Assembly (NCBI RefSeq): GCF_032062135.1 | Contig: NC_092863.1 | Coordinates: 16,487,470-16,551,469, forward strand | Origin: Pyxicephalus adspersus | Lineage: Eukaryota; Chordata; Amphibia; Anura; Pyxicephalidae | DNA length: 64,000 nucleotides | Direction of reading: 5' to 3' | In this document: positions 25,101 through 37,900 of the stretch, one piece after another | How positions within the stretch are numbered: position 1 is the first letter of the stretch | How the letters are laid out: each line of letters begins with the position of its first letter | Notes under the pieces: generated by a model | What the model saw: the letters and a program-made list of their open reading frames with translations, nothing else | Databases searched by the model: none | Told to the model about the DNA's origin: nothing | Made by a program: the position numbers and the translations under genes

Positions 25101-26961
25101 AATGTCTACCGATTTCAGTAGTTAAATTCAGCTTCATGTACTCCAAATAGGGAGGTTTTATTATGTCCAAAGAGTGTAGGAGTAATGAGCCCGCTGTGGT
25201 CGTCCAGGCAAAAGGTTTTTATAATTCCTATATATTTATTAAAAGGTATTTTTTAATTTCATACAATACCAAAAAGTTTTTATGTGCTGCAAGTAGCCTA
25301 CTGTTCTGTCCTTATTTAGGGACATTAAGGACATTAACCAAATTGAGTGTTTTTTATCAATTTACATTATTATTTGCAGGTTGACTATACGTATTTGTTC
25401 CCAATCTAATCATATTTGGACAATTGTCAACTTTCATTACGCTTTAACCTGTCTCTAAGCTTGGCTAATGTTCAGTATTTTTTAAACTTAATATTAAAAA
25501 ATATAAATATTATTTTTTTTTTTTCTTCACAGAGCTCCAGTCCACAACACCACTGGTAAGATAACAAATACAGCTTTTTAAACAATTGCAGTCCAGGTTC
25601 CCCAAGCAGAGTTTTAACAAAATTAGAAAAATGTCTCCATATCATGTATCCTACCAATATTAATAATAACACTTAATTGTTTCACTCAACATAAACGCCC
25701 AAGCCCTCATAATGACTTTCCTTCTTTGGAGAATTTCACCCATAGTTGGACTTATTCACACAGACAAACAATTACGTCCATTGACGGTGAAAAGCATCAG
25801 ACCAGGGAGGTATTTTACAAAGCATGGATATACATCTGTATTATATCAATGCTATTGCTGGGATCAATAGAGTATAGACACCGTTCTGTTTGGGTGTGTC
25901 TGGGTCCGCTTATATGTACACCTAGAACCAGAGGACATAGTCAATAACAAGACAATAACAGACAACAACAAGAGCTTGTGTGAACTACAGAACACCTCCC
26001 TTTTATATCTAGTAATAGTTAGTCACATTCAACTGGCCTTGTTCTTTTAATCTTAAAAACAACTTTCCAAGATGTTTTATTAGTTTAACCAGTGTAGGAA
26101 AATACCCCAGTATTTATATCTACAGAGCACAAACACCCTAATTTAATCACAATAGACCGTTGTCCAAGAACTGGAGGAATGAAATCCGTTGAACATACAT
26201 AATCCCATTCTTGGTGTAAGGAAGTCTATATGGGTGTTAAACCTTCTCTTCAATTTTATGGAGAGGACAATGGAAGATCTTAAATATAGAGAGTTAGCAT
26301 TGTCCCTCTAGGATGAGATGAGTCACAAAGTTACAATAAAAGAACAAATACCAAAAAAAAAGGAGGCAATTACAACCACATCTAACAAGTAAACTTTATT
26401 ACATTACAGGTAGTCCCCGGGTTACATACGAGATAGAGACTGTAGGTTTGTTCTTAAGTTGAAATTGTATGTAAGTCGGATCAGCAAGCTGTACTTTGTT
26501 ATGCAAAAAGAAATGACTGCAGAGTTTGTCTTTGTCTTTAAAGAGTTACAAGATGTTGCTCAGCTGTGTTTAACAAACCATTTGTTCTGCAAGTCATGCA
26601 AACTGCCCCCCCCATACAGCTTCATCCTGCACACAGCAGCAGGGAAGTCCCGTTCGTATCTAGGAGTTGTCTGTATGTTGGATGTCCTCAACTCAGGTGC
26701 TCCTTTTATGTATTTCTTGTTTTTTTTTATACAATATAAGACCTACTTTAGTCCTACAGACATTATTGAGCAACCAAACTCTTTCAAATGCTACTTTATA
26801 ATTCATCAAAGACTTTAATGTTTTATTTTGGAAGTGAGTTTTATAGAATAAAAAAGGAGTATTTTTATGAAATTTACTATATTCTATGTTTGCTTTCAGA
26901 AACTCACCATGGTGTAAAGGTTCAGCTCACCTCAACACAAGTTCACCAGACCAAGTGTTAA
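20690..26961 (+). CDS. Type I keratin with His/Gly head and C-terminal Cys (gene B)
   Basis: Exons: 20690-21151, 21967-22049, 22507-22663, 22746-22907, 23607-23732, 23904-24124, 25533-25555, 26900-26961, giving 431 residues. The start codon has a good context (caccATGa). The head (about 1-92) has 12 His and carries RAPSVHGGSGGKGVSISRHF, the usual keratin head motif with His where Tyr is common. The rod (about 93-403) opens NEKETMQLLNNRLATYMEKV and closes [15 protein letters not shown]. The short tail (about 28 residues) ends VHQTKC. The helix-start KETM is as in hair-type acidic keratins and differs from the epidermal KVTM. It would pair with a type II keratin in epithelial cells. No one-to-one mammalian orthologue is recognised. 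It resembles genes D and E most. Confidence 0.92.
22148..22175. repeat. (AT)n microsatellite
   Basis: Short alternating AT run in intron 2 of gene B. Confidence 0.9.
24570..25315. mobile_element. Inverted-repeat (foldback-type) element in intron 6 of gene B
   Basis: A left arm from 24570 (taaggacagaacagtaggct) is repeated inverted at the right, ending at 25315. The arms match imperfectly for roughly 80 bp, including aggtatgaaattaaaaaat. There is no coding content. The GAAACG motif (copy C) lies inside on the reverse strand at 24731-24768. The class is unknown. Confidence 0.65.
24731..24768 (-). repeat. GAAACG-motif repeat, copy C
   Basis: On the reverse strand it reads cccctgaagaagcc, then gggcaaaacgaaatcctg, matching the motif at 7353, 8982 and 50447. 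It is nested in the inverted-repeat element of intron 6. Confidence 0.5.
26407..26700. mobile_element. Tigger-like element, second copy
   Basis: Starts after TA with caggtagtccccgggttaca. It shares ttctgcaagtcatgcaa and the end region tgttggatgtcctcaac with the element at 11979-12788, in inverse orientation. It is internally shorter and its right terminus is eroded. It lies in intron 7 of gene B. Confidence 0.65.
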
Positions 26962-27800
26962 TACTCGTTTATGGAATGGATAGCAGACATGTGTTATGGA
27001 GTCGTCTTTATAAGGTCACATTTAAGGGACCAGTAAACCAAAAAAAATATAGAACTGCTCATAATGCTAACAGATTTATGTCAAAGTTAACAGGTAAAAA
27101 TTTAGTTGAAATTTTAGATACAAATGCACTGTATGAGTTCCAAGTTATCAGTCATTGCACTGCTGAGGAGTGGCTCAGCGTAATTACTTTCAGTGAGATT
27201 ACTAACTTGAACTTGAAGGGGACAAATATGACCCCTTAATATAAAACATGGAAAACTTTATTTATATTACAAAGAAGATAGAGCTGAACTCCAGGCTTTT
27301 AAAGAAATTGTAATAGATCCATTTATTAAAATACATTTAAATATGTATTATTAAACACCTAATTGCAATAATTCATGTTCTCAATCTGCCTGGAGTTCAG
27401 CTTGAAATACATTTTTTACCAAGGGTTTTCTCATAGCATTGGTGTTTGCCCTGCTTCCCTAAACAAACTCAGGTATATTCAGCTTTCTTAAATGTCTGAA
27501 ACTGTCAAACAGATATTTGTTGGTGTTATGAATGGCTCCAATAATTCAAAGAAACATTGGGACTGCCTTGCTGTCTCTAATACTTTATGAACCATGACCT
27601 GCAACAAGTATGGAGCCCTCATATAGTAATAAAGCTGACATATCAGCATGGTAGTCAACCAGCTGCCATTATAAAGAGACATCAAGGATGACCTTTTATT
27701 TCTTTAAGTAGAGTTTTCATTTATAATAATTTTTTAGTTTACTGGTCTTATCACATAAATTGTTGACTTGATTCTGAAGCTCTGTAATACTCTTATTTCT

Positions 27801-27806
27801 AATAAA
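27801..27806 (+). terminator. Poly(A) signal of keratin gene B
   Basis: AATAAA lies 840 bp after the stop, followed about 27 bp later by gttgtcgcgtgtgtttaatg, a convincing GT-rich downstream element. Confidence 0.65.
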
Positions 27807-30384
27807 TCTATTTCCATTCAAATCAAAAATGTTGTCGCGTGTGTTTAATGATCTTCATAATAAATGATACATTCCAATTATGACCATTCCTGGGTCGTCT
27901 TTCTTGATAATATTTTATATGACCATAAGAGACCTAAGGAAACAGAGTAAATGGCTTCTAGTGGTTCTCTCTAGTCAGAGCCACAACTGCTGAAATCCCA
28001 AAGTAGAACATGCCTTATCACTTAACATTTCTTAATCCCAATACTCTTTACTAAGTATTAGAAACTACATATCGGTTGGTGAAGGCAGTAAACGAGTGAA
28101 CGCTTACCATAAAGTTTTATTTCTATAATTTCTATTATTTATTTTCAAAACAACCCAAACTTCAGTAATAGCATAACAGCCAATCATATTACCAAAATAC
28201 AGTAAACCAATCCAACTGGTTCCTGAGTCCTGCATCATCATTGATCCTTGTCTTTATTAAATGTAAATGGCTTTGGGACTATAAAGATGAGATCTGAAGC
28301 CTATTATCTTTAAAGCCCAAATAAAATCACAGAAATTTGTCATAGATATTCATAGTCTTACCTACGCTTTTATGTCTCAGCAAGGTGTCCAAAATTACTG
28401 TGTATTCAATAGGTTCCGAAGGTAGGTCCAATGCAGATTGTAAAACGGCATGATCTGGTGTTGGAAAGTTCAGTTTCTACAGATGCATGTTACAGATATA
28501 TACAGTTATACTTTACGGGAAATCACAGTAGCACTTCTTGGTTAGGTAAAGAACAAGATTATAAAACATAAATATCTAATCCTTGCTTCCTAAGCAGTTG
28601 ATAGCTCAAATTCACAATCTAGTAAATCTGCAGGTATTTAATAATTATTAGTATACTGTCCATGCAATATACCATGTTCTTGACCATCCAAGTTGATCAT
28701 TCTTGGTATATTTTAATATAAGTGCTATGAATGTTATACACACTCGTCCATTTTATGTTTGGAACTGAAGAATTAGTCATATATGAAACACATGCAATCA
28801 TCAATCTAGTCCTCATACCATACTAGATGAATGTTAACGGGAAACACCCAAATCTGGGTCTTACTTTGTTGGGTAAAAGCCCAAGACCCTGACATGTGAT
28901 TGGTGTAGTAAATCTTAAAAAACCCTTTCTCATCAAATCAACTGTGTAGAGATGGTAAAAAAGATGTAAATCCAATATCTGAGCAAGTTGCCATTTAGTC
29001 AGTTGTCTAAAATCTGCATTTTTGTAATAATAATATCTTGTTGGGGCACTTCATTCTAAAAAGGAACAACACTTGGTCCTTGTCTACTAAATGTTCATTG
29101 ACATATGCGTTTACCATAACTATCAAAAGGCTGTGCACATGTTTGCACAGGAAAGTTTCACCTTGTTGCCATATTATCCTGCACCATTTTGTTTACTTGA
29201 TCTTTGTGGAATTGTAAAACTTGAGCTTGAAGCAATGAATTTCAAAGGATCATAGAAACATTCTGATGTTGAACTGATGCCATCAGCACAAGTCCAAAGC
29301 CTACCAACACAGGTCCTAAAAAGCATATTCTGATCAGTAACATTCAGGACTTGTAGTCAAACGGCTCTAAGGAAGTCAACAAAAAAACGCCAAAAAAGGA
29401 CAACACATTAAAATGATAAAGAAAAAAACAGGACTTTTTTTGATATACAGCAAATTAACAAACTCAAATCAATCACTTAGCTTTTACACTTTAATAAATT
29501 GCATTGGTATTCATATCGTGGGAAATTATTAAACAAATTGAGGAAGACATGTACCTATAAACTACTGGCTGCTGTCAATCACTTTATGTAATACAATTTA
29601 GATAAATGCAATAAACAGTGTCTAAGGAATGACCACAATAAAAATAGATTTGTTCTTTGAACACAAGAGCAAATCTATAATATGTTGCAACGATCTTATC
29701 TAATAACATGAGCGCCAAAGTATATTAAAGCCAAAACAACCAAATATCTATTACATTACACATTACATTTCCTTGTTCTGACTGCTACAAACTGATTGAA
29801 GGGATTGGTTTTTACTGATAACATTATATTACCCTAATTTGTTGTTAATAAAAAAAATTGGCTTTCCTCTACATGAGAGAGCAATCAATAGCTGCGTTTG
29901 TCCTCAAGGGTCCATGTTTTCCAACAGTTCTGGTCTGTCCATCTTAAATTCAACACTCATTAGGACTCTCTATCACATTTTTGCAAAATACTAGGCATGA
30001 GCAAAATTAAAAGTTTTCATATCTCCAAAATGTTGGCAAATATCTAGAATTTTTTTGGTAGGCTTTGGTTTGGTTTTTACTGGTGTTGTTAGCATTAAAA
30101 TACTAAAGAAGCAGGATTTATTGGGCTGCACATCTTTATTCTTGTTTCTTAAAAAGATTTCTAACTAAATTTTCTTTTAATAGCTCAATGAGTGAAAACA
30201 TTTCAGTTTAGGCAAAATTTAATGAAATAATGGTAATTATGCCATCAATTGATTTAGATGAACGAACTCCACTCGCCCTACCTAGTACTAAGGCATGAAT
30301 CACAGGAAGGGAGATTACAGACGTGAAACTATGGAGGTGATATTGAAGCTTAAATAGTTCAATTTCTGTAAGCTTCGGGGTATT

Positions 30385-30715
30385 CTACAATATATCTCAT
30401 CACTCTGGCCTTTGCAACGCAGGGTTACAGGTTCGAATCTCAGCCAGGACACAAGGACTGCAAGGAGATTGAATGTTTTCTCCTTGTATGCTTCGGTTTC
30501 CTCCTACATGTCAAAAACATGCAATTGGGTTAATTTGTTTTTTTCTTAAAAAAACAAAATAAAAAAAAACTGCCCTTAGACTGTGGTAATAACTATGGTA
30601 GGGACATTAAGTTGTGAGACCCCCTGAGGGAAAATTAGTGACATGACTATATATAAAGAGAGGTGTAACATGTCAGTGCAAAAAAAATACAATAAATAAA
30701 AAGTAATATATAGGG
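30385..30715 (+). repeat. SINE/L2-like interspersed repeat
   Basis: Contains ggttacaggttcgaatctca, then gccaggacac, tttcctcctacatgtcaaaa acatgc, and later gggacattaagttgtgagac. This order resembles the tRNA-B-box-plus-conserved-core SINEs (V-SINE or L2-derived) of fish and amphibians. It ends in an A-rich aataaataaaaag tail. The family name is inferred. Confidence 0.55.
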
Positions 30716-30809
30716 TTTTTAGCCCCTATGCACACTTGAAGGTCAGTTGGGGTTGCTTTCTGATCTTAAGACAACACAACAGTATTTATTTTCATGGTTT
30801 GCCTGGAGG

Positions 30810-31115
30810 TTCTGTTTAACCTCCCCAGAGGTAGGCCGGAGTGTGATTTGGGGTAACAAAAAACAAGCTGAAAGCAGTCTCGAGTCACACTTGGAGTAGT
30901 AAAAAAAGTAAAAAATAAACACTTACTTGGTCTCATCGGTGTCCTCCAGTGTCCTACCATCCTCTGGCCGCGTCTTCTTCCTCAATCTGTACCCCGGTGA
31001 GTGTGCTGACGTTCCCCGGGAGTTCCCGGCTTGCGGCTGTCGCTAGGGGCATGGCGGGTACTTCCAGTTATTTTGTATTGCATTCAATACAAAATAACTA
31101 TTGAATGCAATACAC
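30810..31115. repeat. Unclassified repeat ending in a palindrome
   Basis: A moderately GC-rich block followed at about 31070-31100 by a palindrome in which ttattttgtattg is followed by caatacaaaataa, and then by tgaatgcaatac. It looks like the end of a miniature element. No coding content. Confidence 0.4.
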
Positions 31116-32496
31116 TGAATTTATATGTCTAAAAGCAGTACATTGTCTTTCATGAAAATGTATTTTACAGTATGTAATATTTTATAGAGTATAAAAAAGT
31201 TAGAAACACAAAATCATGTCAAAGTTGTATATTAATTATTTTTTTTAATTTATTATTTTTTATATATCTCTAAAATGTAGTTGGGAGATGATTTTTCATA
31301 AAGGAAAAGTCAGAAAGATGAATAAAGCAAATTAAATAACTATTAACACATTACCAAAGGATCCTGTGACCTCATCTTTGAGATATTACAGGCTGATGTA
31401 GAAGTTAGTCAATGCATACCAGGCTTTGGGATTTGTTATTTTGCATACAAACTTCATGTGGCCACTTATGCATGATAATTCAGCCAGTGACTGGGCTGTA
31501 TGGACTGGTATTTATTAGCTGACAAGTACCTTAATATAATTCTTCTAGAAATGGGAATGTTATTTAGAGTAAAGTAGTGCTTGGATAACATCATGATTAC
31601 TGAACATATAATGTGCTTGGTTATAGCTATGCTTTGAAACATGTTTCTATTTTGCACATTGTCTTGTTTGCCTCAAAAGAGCTGGACTCACCATTAAGAA
31701 TTGCTCTGAGCTTAGAATAACGCCTACGTTTAATACTTACCTATGTCAGCTCCTTGAGATCTTCATTGAGATACACCCTCGCAGTCTTTTTACTTACATA
31801 TCATGAAAGCATGGAAAAAGCTTGACTAGGGTAGAGTAGATAAACCATGAATGCTGACCCAGACCAACTGAACCCCAACCCATCTGCTCCCCATACCTCA
31901 AAACAAACTCGGACAAAGGCCCCCAGGCGCCCTCCCGCCGCCTCGGGGACAAACAGCGGATGCCCACCACTAAAACACCTAGCCCCCACGACAACCGAGT
32001 GTCGTGCAAGGCCACCCTCCAACAAAAAACCCAAAAATACTACTGTGTCTCACCCCCTTATTTCTTCCCCAACAACATTAACCCTTTCATGGACCCTTTG
32101 AAAGAAAGCCCACATTGCTGCCATGACAAGGGAGAAAAAGTTACTCAACTCAATGCACCCTCCATAAGAACTGCCCCCTTATCCCCCCAGTCTCCCTATT
32201 TATATCTTAATTTTCCCCACCCATAACAACTTCACCACCAATCAATAGGTCCCTCTTTCCCGGACTTTTTTTGAATTTCCCCGCACTTTTTTTTTAACCC
32301 TTGCATTCCTGCCTCTCTCCTCACCCTGTCATGCGTCCCTTCGCTAACATAGCTACAGGCCAACTTTATTTTTTAGAAAGCCAATGCATCCTGTATCCCC
32401 ACTTTGGACACCTTTCTCTAGAAATAATTAAAAAACTTAACTGGGGTACATATAAACCCATATAAATGGTTCCACAATAGCACAGTAATAACTTTT

Positions 32497-32722
32497 CAGG
32501 CCCTCCGAGCCTGCGGAGGGAGAGTGGGCGGGTTGTATTTAGGGGGACACTCCGCCCACTGCCCGGAGCCTATGTGGGTACGTGGTCTTTGGCTCTGGTC
32601 AATGCAGTTCTGACCAATGCGCCCCCCCCAGCGGCCTGAGCCGTGGACCACCAAAGACTTCTTTGTAAGAGAAAGAGTGAGGGAACGGCATTCCCACCCG
32701 TGCCTGCCCCACTACACCCCTG
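32497..32722 (-). repeat. GC-rich dispersed repeat, copy 2 (reverse)
   Basis: Read on the minus strand it starts caggggtgtagtggggcagg and contains tctttggtggtccac and cccgcccactctcc, as in the copies at 41552 and, more weakly, 580. Confidence 0.6.
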
Positions 32723-32994
32723 TGCTAGAGGCTGGAAGAGACATTGCAGGTCCTGCACAACGTTGATACTGGTAACGATGGAGGCAACGTCTATACATTG
32801 GACTATGCCACAAGTTGCCACTGTAGCTCTTATATCTTAGCATTAGAGGGTTTTGATGCTATGTAAGCACAGACAATTTTGCTAACTTCAATATGGACGA
32901 TTGTTTGCATGTTAAGTCTGTTCCTACGTCAAAGGGTAGGTTTCAGGATTGGGTTACTTTCAATTTTAGAAGTATGTTTAGCCTATGGCTTCAG

Positions 32995-33115
32995 TTAAAG
33001 CAGATGGAAATCTTAGATTGTAGGCTCTGCTGGGCAGGGTCCTCTCCTTTTCCTGTGTCACTGTCTTTATCTGTCTGCCATTTGCAACCCCTATTTAATG
33101 TACAGTGCTGCCAGG
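32995..33115 (+). repeat. L2-like 3' tail
   Basis: Contains ttagattgtaggctctgctg, ggcagggtcctctcc and cctatttaatgtacagtgct, a recurrent vertebrate LINE/SINE tail pattern. The assignment is from memory of such repeats. Confidence 0.5.
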
Positions 33116-33224
33116 AGGGTGTGCTCGGCCTATTCCCTCTGCTTGCTCGAGATTTAGGATTAGTGCTCTGTGGGTTGCAGCATCCTTGTATACCTCTAGA
33201 TGTGTTTTCCTCTCGTTATCCCCT

Positions 33225-33765
33225 GCACTGAGGCTGCACAGCTGAGTGGAATTTGGAGCTGTGCCGCAGCTGATTAGCAGACTGGTCCCTTTGTAATCCC
33301 ATGCTGTCATTGGCTGCTGGGGCTTTATAGCCTCTCTGCTTCCAGTCTTCTGTGCCTGTAGTAGCGCTAGCTGGGCCTATCTGTGCTAAAAAGATTCTTA
33401 TGTGGTTTTCTATTGCTGACTTTTGCCTGTTCCCTGACATTTTGCTAGTACTCAGCCTGGGCCTGCCTCTGCCCCAACTCCGCTTGTGCCCATTCGTTTT
33501 TACCTCGTTTAGTGGACTGATATTCTGTGTTTGACTTCAGCTTGTTTTCTGGATTTCCTGGTAATTCCTGTACTGTTTATCTGTGGGCTCCTGGTCATCT
33601 GCCGGCCCATCCCCAACTACCACCCTCTGTGCACTACGTCCTTGGGGCAACCAAGTGCTGGGAGACGCAACCAGTCTCCCGAGGCTGAGCGGGGACTTGC
33701 TATAGGAGAAAACTGGTGTCTGGTGAATACTGGTACTGACCAGGGCCTTACAGCTGTGTAATATG
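33225..33765 (+). repeat. Dispersed repeat, intact copy
   Basis: Shares with 55945-56640 a series of matching blocks in the same order, among them gcaaccagtctcc, aactggtgtctggtg and accagggccttacag. It may be a solo LTR, but I see no clear terminal TG...CA with target duplication. This copy lacks the palindromic insertion seen in the other. Confidence 0.6.
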
Positions 33766-34898
33766 TTGATGTAATATGTTGACGTTGATATACTAAAATC
33801 CTGGTGAAGACAGGGCTTTGCTTCTTGGGTCAAACTCTCTAACAAGGACAGAAAGCAGAACAGTAATTATACCACCAAATCTAACCCTAAGTTGATGAAC
33901 AAAATTTACAGTTTAGCCAGGTTTTCCAAACTGAGAGGGAAGGTGGCACCACTGGCTTGGCTTTGCTCCCCTGGAGTTACAGTATCTGCCTCCATAAATT
34001 TATTATGTGTAGAAAAAGCTACTTGTTTTTAAAGTATGAGCTGAATGTGATTCTATGGAAGTGGTAATAAAGAAGTGAAATTGCTACTTGGATCTTAAAA
34101 AATTGAGATTATTCTTTACCTAATGACATTTTCATAATAAAAGAACACAGTTAAATTAAGTTGTTAGACATTTATCACTCCATATACATAATTCATGAAA
34201 TATTGGTCTATGAAATGAAAACTGTGGATTTTTAAGTTGGGGAAAGAGGGTTGACAGTGACCATAGAGAGGTACAGTGATGGCTGGAACAAAAAAAAAAG
34301 AACAGCTAGGTTCAGAAGGTCCAAACAGAAATAGCGCAAAAGGGGTGATATGGGTAACTACCCCATTTTTTGCTTAGCTCCTCTCCTAGAACGAGGAAGA
34401 ACATAAAAATGGGAGTGTGGCCCACATAGTTGTCAACCTGGTGAAGTGACTACCCCAATGCAACTAGCTTAGAAGAAGCCAGCAATGGCAGTTGCATATT
34501 TTTCTTAGGAGGGATTACCTTTATGAATCCAAGAAAAACCAGAGAAAAATATTTTTTTAAAACACAGATGTCTTGCAAGTTCATTAATAAAGCGATAATC
34601 ATCCTAAACATATTTTATGATAATTCCTAACACAAAGACGTATGAGTAGCATGTTATTCCAGACTGTGTGATATAGATAGCTTATAAGTTATTAGGCATT
34701 TTTCAAAGTAATTGTAGCATTATTAAAATGTAAATAATTTTAAGTGTTTTGTTATGCATGAAAACAAGGTGATGGTGAGAAATTCCACCTTCTTGTAAGC
34801 ATACTCATTCCTTCCATTAACTATTCATCCAGTTAGACCAGACAAGGTAAAATATTTCTTGCACACACAAAAATGACCTCATATTAGCTCACACTTCA

Positions 34899-34905
34899 TA
34901 TAAAA
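34899..34905 (+). promoter_or_regulatory. TATA box of keratin gene C
   Basis: TATAAAA lies 75 bp before the ATG at 34974. Confidence 0.7.
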
Positions 34906-34973
34906 TGCATACTTAGGCAGCAGCTAAATCATTTGAAGAACTGGTTGCTCTGTGTATTGTTCTTGTTTCTCCA

Positions 34974-37900
34974 ATGAGCTGTGAAAGCATCATGGGTCAA
35001 AGCATTGTCCATTCTTCTAATGGGTTCTACAGTGCTAGTGGGCAATATTTGGGTTATCCCATATACAGAAGTCACACTTCTTTATCAGATGCAATAACCA
35101 ACCCATATAGCTCCCACGGTGTACCTTACTACAGAATTCACCAAGTTCCTGGAGGACCTGAAGAATCAGATATCAAAGAGCGCAGGTATGTGATGGAAAA
35201 TTCCTATGGATTTAGTAGAGATCAGACAATAAGTAAGCCTGAAAACCACACAGACTGGACCAATGACAAACTGCTCAACTTTGATGAAAAGAAAACAATG
35301 CAGTCTCTGAACAGTCGTCTGGCATCCTACTTGGAAAATGTGAAAAAACTGGAAGAGGAAAACGTGATTCTAGAGAAGAAAATCTGTGAATGGTATGAAA
35401 AAAATGATGGCAAGGTCCATCGTGACTTCAGTCCGTACCTCCAAATCATTACTGATCTTCAGCACCAGGTAAGACATAATTCACTAATGTCATTTAAAAT
35501 GTGAAGGAAAATAATATTAAGAGCAGACATGTTTTACCAAAATTCCAAAAGAATAAGTCCTATCTGGTAAACCTTTATCACCAGGGCAGGAAAAACAAAG
35601 GGAAACGTGTTTCACAAAGCTTTGGATAATTTTAGATACAAATTAATCAGATGGCCTTTGTGGGGTTTTGGGCAACTTTAGTAAGTAGAGAATGTATTTA
35701 CAGTCTATGTTTTTTTCCATTTCAGATAAAACTGGCATTTTATATTCAAATGCATCGATTGACCACTGGTCCAATAAAGCTAATATGCTAATATGGAGGT
35801 TGCCATTGCTGCTGACCTTCTGAAAGCTTCTAGCAATACCTTGCTTTAGTATTTGTCCAACTCAGATTCTAGTTTTAATGTTTCTCAAACTCCCTCATCC
35901 CCCCACCCAAAATAAAAAATATATTATATTATTAATAATCTTGTTAAACCTTTTAGTGTCGGGAAGGCTCATTTTGGTTTATTGTTCTCTTCCAGATACT
36001 GCTGGTTACAGAACATATTGCTAATCTTGTGAAACAGATCAGTGATGACCACATTGTTGCCGATGACTTTAGAAAGAAGTAAGTCATAAGACTGAAATAT
36101 ATTGCTCACATGTTTATTTATGAATAGCGGACATATTAGCCTCCAGTTCCTCTACTTTTTAATGGGATTTTAGACAACCTGGGACTCCCAAATCTTGGGG
36201 GTAAGCACCACCAACTGGTCCTTTCATAATCTGTATTTAATGGACAGTTCGCAGTAGATGCTAGTCTAGGGGACTGTATAGGAAAAATAAATTGATTACC
36301 TAATTTAAAAGCTGAACAATTTGACTGCTGCTTTGAAAATCTATAGACTCAACCTGAAATACTAAATAAAATAATTCACTATTATCACAAATAATCAAAT
36401 TATGAGATTTAGAAGTAGCCTTTTTCACCTTTTAAAAAAGGTTAGCCGGTCACCGGGAACTCGTGCCAATAATTCATCAATCAGCAGTTCAGGGTACTTT
36501 AACATGGACAGCAAGTTGATACATAATAAACAAAAAAAAAAAAAACTGAAGAAAAGAAGAAGACGAAGAAATCTGGTGTAATTCATATATTGGACTGTTT
36601 ACCACAACATTGTTTTAACTAAAATATTGAAATAAATCAAATGCTAACAATGGCAAGAAAATAATGGTAGTCTTTCCACACATTCTTAGTCAATAGAAAT
36701 TCCTTTATTGGTGGTCAGATGGAGGATATCCCACTTACATTGGTGGTTAGTAAGTAAAAATCCAACTTACATTCATGGTCAGTTGGAAAAAAATTCAACC
36801 TAAAGATAGCAAAAAATCCGAGAAATGGTTACAAAATATCTTGGTCGCTCAAGGAACTCCTACCAATTTCCATTAGAACCCTAAATTTTAACTTTTATGG
36901 ACCAATGACCAAAAAGATCTTCTTGTATGTTTTTTGTGTATTTAAAGGCAAGCAATGGACTTTCAGATAAGGACAGAGACTGAGAAAGATCTGCATGATC
37001 TGGCTGGTATACTTGAAACCAATAACATGGAAAAACAGAATCTCAGTGCACATATACAATACCTGGAGGAAGAGTTGCTACAATTAAAGAAACAGAGCGA
37101 GCAGGTTAGATACCACACTTAACTTACTGCAAAGGTTGGACAAGTACAATAATACAATTATAGCTGTTGTAATGATATTAATGTCAAACAATGATAAAAG
37201 CAAGCTTATGAGGATAGGTAATACATTGAAAATGTAAAAAGACAAGATTGTCTGTGTGGGCCTGATTTTTTAAAGATCTCCAAGACTGGAGAAGATAGGC
37301 TGTTATAGGATGTTGCTGTTATGTTTTTGCCAAATAATAGCAAATGAGCTTAAGAAAAGTATTTAAGGTATGCTGGATCATGACATGAGTGATTGTGACA
37401 GTTGTTTATTAAAATTGTCATATGTAAAAATAAAAGTCAAATATGAGATATAGATCTATTGAGCAGTAGGCCACATATTTTTACATTTATTTATGTTACA
37501 ATTCTTTAATTCTATTGTAACTTTCTTTCTTCAGATATCGATAAATTCGTTTTTTTATCTGTTTATAGGAGATAATTTGTCTTCAGGGCCAGTTGGGAAC
37601 CAGAGTCGATGTTGAGGTTGAGATGGCTCCTTCCATAGATCTAAAGAAAGCCTTATCTGATATTCGGAAGGAATATGAAAACCACATGGAGACAAATCTC
37701 AGTGATATTGAAAGCAGGTTCCATGGGATGGTAATCGTATTAGTTTAAATACATACATTTACAGCGACACTAGAATGAACAAATTCTTTACACAGTGCCC
37801 TTCACATTTAATGATCCACAGTGATCTCAAGGCACCATGCTGTTTTTTTGGCCAAGATGATCACAAACTATAAAATAATTTTGATTCTAAAATATTCCAT

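Larger units (their letters stand above)
27830..34890. other. Spacer between keratin genes B and C
   Basis: About 7 kb without a supportable gene. It is AT-rich to about 30.3 kb, where I see nothing. A SINE/L2-like tail follows at 30385-30715, an unclassified repeat at about 30810-31115, a C-rich patch at 31850-32230 with no recognisable frame, the reverse copy of the GC-rich repeat at 32497-32722, an L2-like tail at 32995-33115, and a dispersed repeat at 33225-33765. Confidence 0.55.

Noticed and set aside
31847..32226. Pro/Thr-rich open frames in a C-rich patch
   Set aside because: Low-complexity composition, no homology recognised, and probably part of a repeat.
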